Origin: Cladosporium sp. IMV 00045
Lineage: Eukaryota; Ascomycota; Dothideomycetes; Cladosporiales; Cladosporiaceae
Direction of reading: 5' to 3'
Length of the DNA: 63,535 nt
Assembly (NCBI GenBank): GCA_001931905.2
Contig: MSJI02000265.1
Span: 1 to 63,535, forward strand
Shown here: one piece after another, positions 57,553 to 63,535 of the stretch
How positions within the stretch are numbered: the stretch's first letter is position 1
Layout: each line of letters opens with the position of its first letter
Made by a program: the position numbers and the translations under genes
Notes under the pieces: model-generated
What the model saw: only the letters and a program-made list of their open reading frames with translations
Told to the model about the DNA's origin: nothing
Database searches by the model: none

Positions 57553-58234
57553 CTACCTTCTGCCCTGGTATGGCGGCATGCCTGGAGGGCCTCCGGGTGG
57601 CATACCCGGCGAGCCAGATATGCCCGGAGGTGGGAATGGCATACCAGCGGGCGGCGATCCGGAAGGTGCTCCTCCGGGTGGGAATCCGGGAGGCATGCCT
57701 TGCGGAACATGAGGCATAGCGGGCATACCTGGTGCGTGTCAGACGGTTTTCACGTGTGGTCAGACCAAATTTCAGAGAGATACTCACCAGGTGGAAAAGC
57801 GGGCATTCCAGGCGGCGGTGCGAATCCGGGAGGAAGGCCTCCAGGCGGAAGTTGTGGCATGCCTAGCGAGGTTCAGCATCTATAGCTCTAACTTGACAGG
57901 CTCTTCAGGTATACAAACCAGCAGGGAATCCAGGTACACCGCCAGGAGGTGGCGGGAAACCCGGGGGTATGCCATTAGGCGGCGCCATGCCTCCAGGCGG
58001 GCCAAACCCAGGAGGAGCGGCGGTGTTCAACATGGGGTTGTTCGCAGACTGGCCCTCGGCCGCGTATGAATTTGTGATGCTGTCGATGACGCTCTGTGCT
58101 TTTTCATGTCCGATTTCCTGGTAGTATTCGACGACGTTTCGGAGGTGGTTGCGACCTGAGTTATGCGCCTTGCGCACGCTCATCGAGTCGTGGGTGAGGT
58201 AGACATCGCAGTAGTCGCAGAAGAACTTCGGCAT
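57553..58234 (-). CDS. U1 snRNP protein C (U1-C / Yhc1)
   Basis: Exons are 58234-57919, 57862-57788 and 57728-57553, giving 188 aa. The C2H2-like U1-C zinc finger opens the protein: [30 protein letters not shown], followed by a helix [19 protein letters not shown]. The rest is Pro/Gly/Met-rich repeats ([10 protein letters not shown]), as in other U1-C proteins. The exons rejoin in phase through a Gly codon each time, and each intron has clear GT..AG ends. U1-C stabilises pairing of U1 snRNA with the 5' splice site in the nucleus. Divergent from the 58591 gene. Confidence 0.94.
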
Positions 58235-58590
58235 GATGGCGGTCGCGCGCGTCGAGTGTCGGAGTCTATTATTCGAGGCTATGCGACTGCGCGTCAGTAC
58301 GTGACGAAGGTCAGTGGTGTTCTTCTGAGTGGGTGTCTAGTGGCAGTTGGACGAGTTCACTTGGAAGTCTGGAATGGAAGTTCAAAGTCCAGGTCGGGCT
58401 TCGCCATTCAAGATTGGCTGGCTGGCTAGGCCGGCTTCAACTCTCACTCCTTCACAGCAGCAAACGAATTCAATTCACTTCCGTGTCTGTCTGAAAAGAT
58501 GTCACTCGTGTGATGAATGGCTCTTGATCAAAGCCGTGACGCTTTTTATTGACACAGTCCCACTCTCCAATTCTCTTGACAACCACAAAA
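58235..58590. other. Divergent promoter U1-C / zinc-cluster protein
   Basis: No gene in this 356-bp spacer; a shared promoter is likely. Confidence 0.5.
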
Positions 58591-59077
58591 ATGTCTTCAA
58601 ACATGTTAAAGAACAGCGTCTGGGCAGCGATGAACTACACGCCACCCCGTGGGCGATGCAATCACAAACCATCCCTCATGTCAGCCGCATGTCCTTGCCT
58701 ACGTTTCATGCTACATCCAGTCAAGGTGCGTCAGACTGTATCGTACTAAACCTGCCTACCCAACACAAATTATCTAACAAGATCGAAAGGCAGCATCGAG
58801 CTTCGACTGCGACGGTTGTGGCCATCACGCCAGTTTCCACTCGCTCGAGAACCCGGCCGAAGACGCCATTCGCCAGAAGTGGTCGGAGCAGGAAGCTCAA
58901 GCCAAGGAGCAGCAGGCTGCGCTCGGTGCGAGCAAGAAGCGCAAGATGCTCTCTCAGAGTGCTGTCAAGGATGAGGAACGCATTGTCGTTCTGGACGACC
59001 TGAGCGAGACGGAAAGGCGTGCTACCAGCAATGTGGCAAGGACGAGCAGAAACTCGAGAGCGAGAGCTGGAGATTGA
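58591..59077 (+). CDS. Small conserved Cys/His-cluster protein
   Basis: Exons are 58591-58725 and 58790-59077, giving 140 aa; the intron has GTGCGT..AAAG ends and the frame is kept. The N-terminal half has a Cys/His cluster that the splice completes: CNHK, CPC, then FDCDGCGHHASFHSLEN. The C-terminal half is charged (QKWSEQEAQAKEQQ, SKKRKMLSQ, DDLSETERR) and probably helical and nuclear. The Cys/His spacing suggests a zinc site of a fungal-specific small family. I do not recognise a named function. Confidence 0.7.
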
Positions 59078-59933
59078 ACGATTTTGAATTTCTCAGGAAC
59101 AGAACTGCTAATTCACTGGTCCTCATCATTATGAAGGTGGACTTGGTTACGGGGACTGACGACCTGAGGCTCACTCAGAGCAGTTGGGTCTTTATGTTCT
59201 CGCATGGAAAATGGCTCATGACTATGATATCCATCGAACATTCAGCATCTGGCAGACACAACAGAGAGGCGAAGCACTCGGACGATGACACCAAACAATA
59301 TGCGCTACGTGTGAATGAAACTGCCTTTTTGGCAAGTTTTGTTCGCATACACACCTTCACCTCCTACCCGACTACCCGACTACCCAATGCCGTCTCCCTC
59401 AACAGTCCACCTTTCGAAAACCATCCGCCTCCTTTCTCGCCGCCAGCATCGCCTATCTACCCACGCAGAAAGCATTTGCTCAGATTACCACCAATCGACC
59501 GTGATAAATCCGGGCTTTCGCAGTCCCTGGAATGGGGGTTGTCAAGAGCAGTCCAAATAGGGAGAGCAACGCGAGCATCCATCGAGTGCGAAAATGTCGA
59601 ACGTCCTGGTGTGCCGCTCAACTTTCCTTCGGTCACTCTCTCCCGTCCTTGTCTCCTGGGGTGTTTGGTGGCCCCGTCGAGCAGAGTAGAAGCCCGCATT
59701 TTGAAGAAACCCCGAGCCGGAAATGTTGACCAGAAACAAAAACATAGAGCCTTGCTTGGATCAATCCCGCCGAATCCCTGGCCAAAAAGAAGGAAATCCT
59801 CCTCAAGTTCAATGACCTTTCATAATCATCGCTTTACCCCAACGCCGCCCTTTCAAAGCAAAGGCATTTCATCCCAAAAGCAAAAGCAAAAGCAACTCTC
59901 CCCAATTAACTCCAAGCGCAAGAAAAGGTGCAT
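59078..59933. other. Intergenic
   Basis: No supported gene. A 371-codon plus-strand frame crosses this interval and runs antisense to the 59934-60143 gene; it is low-complexity and has no motif. Confidence 0.45.
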
Positions 59934-60143
59934 TTATTGCCCCTTCCTATGTCTCCCCTGCGAATTCTGCCTCGAAAACACGGCCTTGAAGCCCTCCGCC
60001 ACGGTGAGCATGACGAGCGCGATGAGGTACTGCACCATCTGCACGACCCAGCGGGCAGGTGCCCATAGTTTGCCTTCCGGGTCGTTGACTTGGCCGGCGC
60101 CGCGCATGAAGCGCGTGGAGCGCGTGTCTTGGGGTGAAGACAT
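59934..60143 (-). CDS. Small single-TM protein (69 aa)
   Basis: A 69-codon frame with an ATG at 60143. It begins MSSPQDTRSTRFMRGAGQV, then has a segment GKLWAPARWVVQMVQYLIALVMLTVAEGFKAVF with one membrane helix at about residues 33-53, then a polar, basic tail (SRQNSQGRHRKGQ). The composition and helix placement resemble small membrane proteins kept in fungi, but I do not recognise the family. An upstream exon is possible. The ORF sits alone in a gene-poor stretch, which makes chance possible too. Confidence 0.5.
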   Translation of the reverse strand: MSSPQDTRSTRFMRGAGQVNDPEGKLWAPARWVVQMVQYLIALVMLTVAEGFKAVFSRQNSQGRHRKGQ

Positions 60144-63062
60144 TTGGTTTTGTTTTTTGTGTGTTGAATGGGTTTCTGGTGGTTTGTAGGGGTGGTTTGG
60201 TTTGGTTTGTTGGTTGGTGGTTGGTGAGGTAGTTGGTCTTGGAGCTGAGTGAGGAGTTGGGATTTAGTGGCCTCGAGTTGATTGTTTGGAGTGAAATTTG
60301 ATGGATTGGTCTGGAAGGTGGGATTGGTATAATTGGTGTTCAGAAGAACGTACGTGCATGTGTGTGTGTTGCGGTGTTCTCTCGTCTTTACATGTAGAGG
60401 GCAAATGTAGTGATGACGTCCTGGGATGGAGGTTGAGCGTGGCGAAGTCCCCCGGCCGGCTTCCACGCTTGCCGTGTGCTTCCAGTGCTATGCACAGGAA
60501 GCGCCTATTTCCCACAGCCGGATCGGCAGGTTCCTGTGAAGCTTGACTAAGGCATGCGGATTTTTGTGAAATGGGAGGCATAGATTTTTCTTCATAACGA
60601 TGATGACGGTCGTTCAAGCGGGGTCATTCATCCTTTGAGACATTCATAGCAGACCGCGCGAGTCTGTGATCTCACAGCCTCGAAGCTGGAGGATTAACCC
60701 AACCCTAACCCTAACACTGGTTTATGATTCGACGTCCAAGTCCCTCATACCTGCATGTATGCCTTATGCGCTATAAGTACATGTAGTTCGCACCGTAATG
60801 GCATCATCATTAGAAGTCTCCCGCGTGTCTTGTTTGCTGTGAGCATCTTTGCGGTTGCCATTGGTCGGAAATCGTGAGATGGTCAACGGGCATGTTGCAA
60901 CTCGCTATGCATCACAGTGAAATCGGTCAAAGCATACCTGAACGCGTTGATGCATATTAATCGGAGAGATTCGTCGAGCAGAAACAAGTTCGACACGCAG
61001 AACACGGTCGTGCAATCACAAGTGCTTAACAGTAATCATTATCTGTCCACGTGAAACGACCTTCCGTGCCAACAAAAGCAAACCCGGGGAATGATCATTA
61101 TGCACGGGAGGTAAGCAAGCTGACAGGAAGGCGTGCAGGCCGAAAGAAGAGGGACTACTATGATCAATTGGAGGCGTGAAGTGTTTCGCAGCAATTGTAT
61201 CAATCACATGGGTTGACTTGAATATTCTCAACAACGATTACGTCTGCCCGTCTGGCTTCCAGGCCAGTCTGATCACATAAGTTCAACGATTGAGAGATGT
61301 AACATTTCATTCGTCCTTCTTATCAATGACGAAACACGAAGCAAACGCATGTGAAAGCGTAGTCACCTCTGTATGCATGTGAAGCAGTTGCAAGTTCAAC
61401 ACAAAGACAAGTCACCAATAAACACATCGACGAGCAACACACGCAAGGATTGGACAGGACCGATCGATGCAGCAGGCTTAGCAGGCGACATGCGCCCCAA
61501 CTTTAGCAGCACGACGGTGCCCACCGTCCAGATCGTGGAGAGAAGAGGTGCCGCCGAGCGTGCGGAAGAAGGAACGGGCGAGACGGGCTTCGACGGCCGT
61601 AAGCCTGCAGGGCGCCAGATCTGACGAGCCGTGATTGGCTGGCAGTTGGGGAGAGGTCGAGGATGGACGTGACGTTGGGGCAGCAGCTCTCAGACAGCTG
61701 TTGCGTGGGTTGAATAGAGCTTGCTGGACACGTTGGGAATTGACAGGAGAGTAGTCATGCGAGTGCGAGTGCGTTGGTGCTTATCTGTCTGCCTGGTCGT
61801 GAGGGGGATAGATGCCAGGTGTGCGATGGTGTGGCGAGGCGGACGATGGCGAGCGATGGCAGCCAGTCGAAACTAGGGGAGCGGCTTTGCTACGGCCGCT
61901 GGCAGAATACAGTACATAGTAGTCATGGACTCGTGGCTGTCACCAAGTCGAGCCTTGACCAGTCTGCCACTACTATATCGCGTACCGCCTCGGCTTTGAC
62001 AGAGATCGTCCCCCGGTCCAGGGACTCGCTGTGTTTGAGAGACATGCTTCCAGCTTGCGTTCGGTTTGCTCACCGATGAGCCCTTGAAGTCTGATTCTGC
62101 CAGGTACGATTGGTGAGAGTTGTTTGTAGACCAAGTGAACATTTCATTGAATGTTGTGAGTTTATAGTCATGATAATTAGACCATTGGTATAGAGGCTAC
62201 ATTTGCCGGCTTGGATGGAGCAAGCATAGAGTAACCTCAGCGCCTCGGCAGGGCTGTCCTGTACATTCCGCCGTAATGCGGGACCTGCAGGAAACTCCCC
62301 AATACATGCATGCAAGTAGTACGAGTGTCATCGCCGTCATCAGGCTCCGGCGAGTGTCAACCTCCAGTGGCAGTGAACAGAGTGACAGTCGAGATGCATG
62401 CAACGCCCGTAAAACCAGGCCATACAGCCCGAGTCCCTTACTACTGCAGGGAGTAGAGGCTGGCATGCTGGTGGCGAGAATAGTCGATTGCTGAAGATCC
62501 TTCCTTTGAGCAGCGCCGGCGCAATGGAATATTCGACGAACACTACCTACTCACACCGCCCGCACGCGACACTTCTGACACTTGGCCAGACAAGAGTCTG
62601 CTAGGCCAATCGCCGGCGCGCGCTGCGCCGGCGAGACAGGGTTCTGCTGCTTTTCCAGTGGGCTCAACTGGTTGAGCTGCGGGAGAATTCGCTTCCCCAC
62701 ACCGAGCGAGGCAAAGGAAAGCAAAAGGCCAATTCCCATCGCCGCTCAGGCAAATCCTACCCGCCCGCCGAGCTGCCCTTCTTCCCTTAATAAATCTCCT
62801 GCCCGTGCCTTGCCTCTCTTTTTCCACCGCCACCGCCCCTACCACTCCCTCCTCCTCCTCACTCCTACTACTCCTACTGCCCAAGGGCATCTCTCCTCCT
62901 CTCCACCCTCTCACGCCAACCCACAGACTCTCGTTTTGCTCGAGAGCCACACTCGCAGCAGTCTTACCCGGCAGCCTAGCTCGCCACGTCTGCGACCGAC
63001 TGTTTATTCTCCATCGAGGAGCTGAATCACCCTTCGGCGACACCAATCGCTTCCTCACAAAG
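60144..63062. other. Long intergenic region upstream of desaturase
   Basis: No gene recognised in 2.9 kb. It starts with G/T-rich sequence (promoter of the minus-strand small ORF), has a telomere-like repeat at 60694-60715, and ends in a CT-rich leader (62760-63060) before OLE1. Fungal OLE1 genes often have long regulated promoters, so much of this may be regulatory. Confidence 0.5.
60694..60715. repeat. Short telomere-like repeat (CCCTAA)n
   Basis: TTAACCCAACCCTAACCCTAAC contains about three and a half CCCTAA units on the plus strand, the fungal telomere repeat type. It is far from a chromosome end here, as coding genes follow. Short tracts of this kind in promoters can be sites for Tbf1/Teb1-like TTAGGG-binding factors. 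Confidence 0.7.
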
Positions 63063-63535
63063 ATGCCTTCGCATCAGCCTACCTCCGGCATGCCTGCCGT
63101 CGACCCCGCGTACCTCTCTAGCCAGCCCTCCGCTGCCTCCAAGCCCGCACCGCAAGAGCCTGTCAGGAACCCCAAGTATGACCCAAAGAAGCCGCACATC
63201 ACCGAGACTCCCATGACCAAGAAAAACTGGTACAAGCACGTCAACTGGCTCAATGTCATCCTGATCGTGGGTATCCCCATGTGCGGTCTCGTCACCGCCT
63301 GGTGGACTCCGCTGCACCTCAAGACGGCGGTGTGGTCGATCGCCTACTACTTCGCCACTGGTCTCGGAATCACGGCTGGATACCACCGCCTTTGGGCGCA
63401 CACCTCATACTCTGCTCGCCTCCCGCTTCAGATCTTCCTCGCTGCCGTCGGTGGCGGTGCTGTTGAGGGCTCCATCAGATGGTGGGCCCGCGACCACCGC
63501 GCTCACCACCGCTACACCGACACCGAGAAGGACCC
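63063..63535 (+). CDS. ole1: Stearoyl-CoA delta-9 desaturase (OLE1), 5' part
   Basis: Starts at ATG 63063 and is cut by the window end after 157 codons. A polar N-terminus is followed by [20 protein letters not shown] (first helix) and [19 protein letters not shown] (second helix). The first histidine box HRLWAH is near residue 120 and HRAHHR near 150, both diagnostic of membrane fatty-acid desaturases with a di-iron centre. It makes oleate and palmitoleate in the ER. The cytochrome b5 domain expected at the C-terminus lies outside the window. No intron seen in this part. Confidence 0.95.
   Translation, partial: MPSHQPTSGMPAVDPAYLSSQPSAASKPAPQEPVRNPKYDPKKPHITETPMTKKNWYKHVNWLNVILIVGIPMCGLVTAWWTPLHLKTAVWSIAYYFATGLGITAGYHRLWAHTSYSARLPLQIFLAAVGGGAVEGSIRWWARDHRAHHRYTDTEKD

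Noticed and set aside
59074..60189. 371-codon plus-strand ORF
   Set aside because: Low-complexity, no domain, overlaps the stop of the 58591 gene and runs antisense to a better small membrane ORF.
62582..63025. 147-codon frame just before OLE1
   Set aside because: Pro/Ser-rich product of a CT-rich leader, with no motif; it ends before the OLE1 ATG and most likely is untranslated leader.

Overview
The window is nuclear DNA of a filamentous ascomycete. The genes are intron-poor, the introns are mostly 45-70 bp with GT..AG ends and often a CTGAC-type branch point, spacing is compact, and the gene families are fungal (class III chitin synthase, Bem1, Spt8, Thp3, ankyrin, GFA and F-box-like proteins). 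The protein flavour suits Dothideomycetes. Two nearly identical gene blocks suggest a duplicated or hybrid-diploid genome, as known for black yeasts such as Hortaea werneckii; that species guess is inference.

The sequence is three contigs joined by two 20-N gaps. Contig A (1-17561): EED (PRC2 subunit), a CobW/ZNG1-type zinc chaperone, an alpha/beta hydrolase membrane protein, Bem1, an ankyrin-repeat gene without a visible start, and the 3' part of a Thp3-like SAC3/GANP gene cut by the gap. Contig B (17582-32850): a full ABCA-type transporter, chitin synthase copy 1, Spt8 copy 1, and an SF1 helicase (ZNFX1/SAD-3/Hrr1 type) copy 1 cut by the second gap. Contig C (32871-63535): the 5' part of a Thp3 gene, VPS36, chitin synthase copy 2, Spt8 copy 2, the complete helicase copy 2, an 88-bp degenerate tandem repeat, a GFA-domain protein, TFB5, a one-TM PPxY protein, a DUF7726-like gene, a broken F-box-like gene, RACK1/Asc1 with an intronic U24-like snoRNA, U1-C, a small zinc-cluster protein, a short membrane ORF, and the start of a delta-9 desaturase.

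The main structural observation is that the last 962 bases of contig A (16600-17561) align without indels to the first 962 bases of contig C (32871-33832). A and C therefore probably abut directly (Thp3 then VPS36), and B is a second copy of the CHS-SPT8-helicase block, either wrongly scaffolded between them or a real 10-kb duplication. The two blocks stay colinear through intergenic DNA and part company just left of the chitin synthase gene, where B has the ABC transporter and C has VPS36.

Functionally the window is mostly gene expression and chromatin (EED, Spt8, TFB5, Thp3, U1-C, RACK1 with snoRNA, the RNAi-type helicase), plus cell wall, polarity and membrane traffic (chitin synthase, Bem1, VPS36). 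I see no biosynthetic cluster, transposase, CRISPR or rRNA. The gene neighbours look like ordinary fungal synteny rather than one dedicated pathway.
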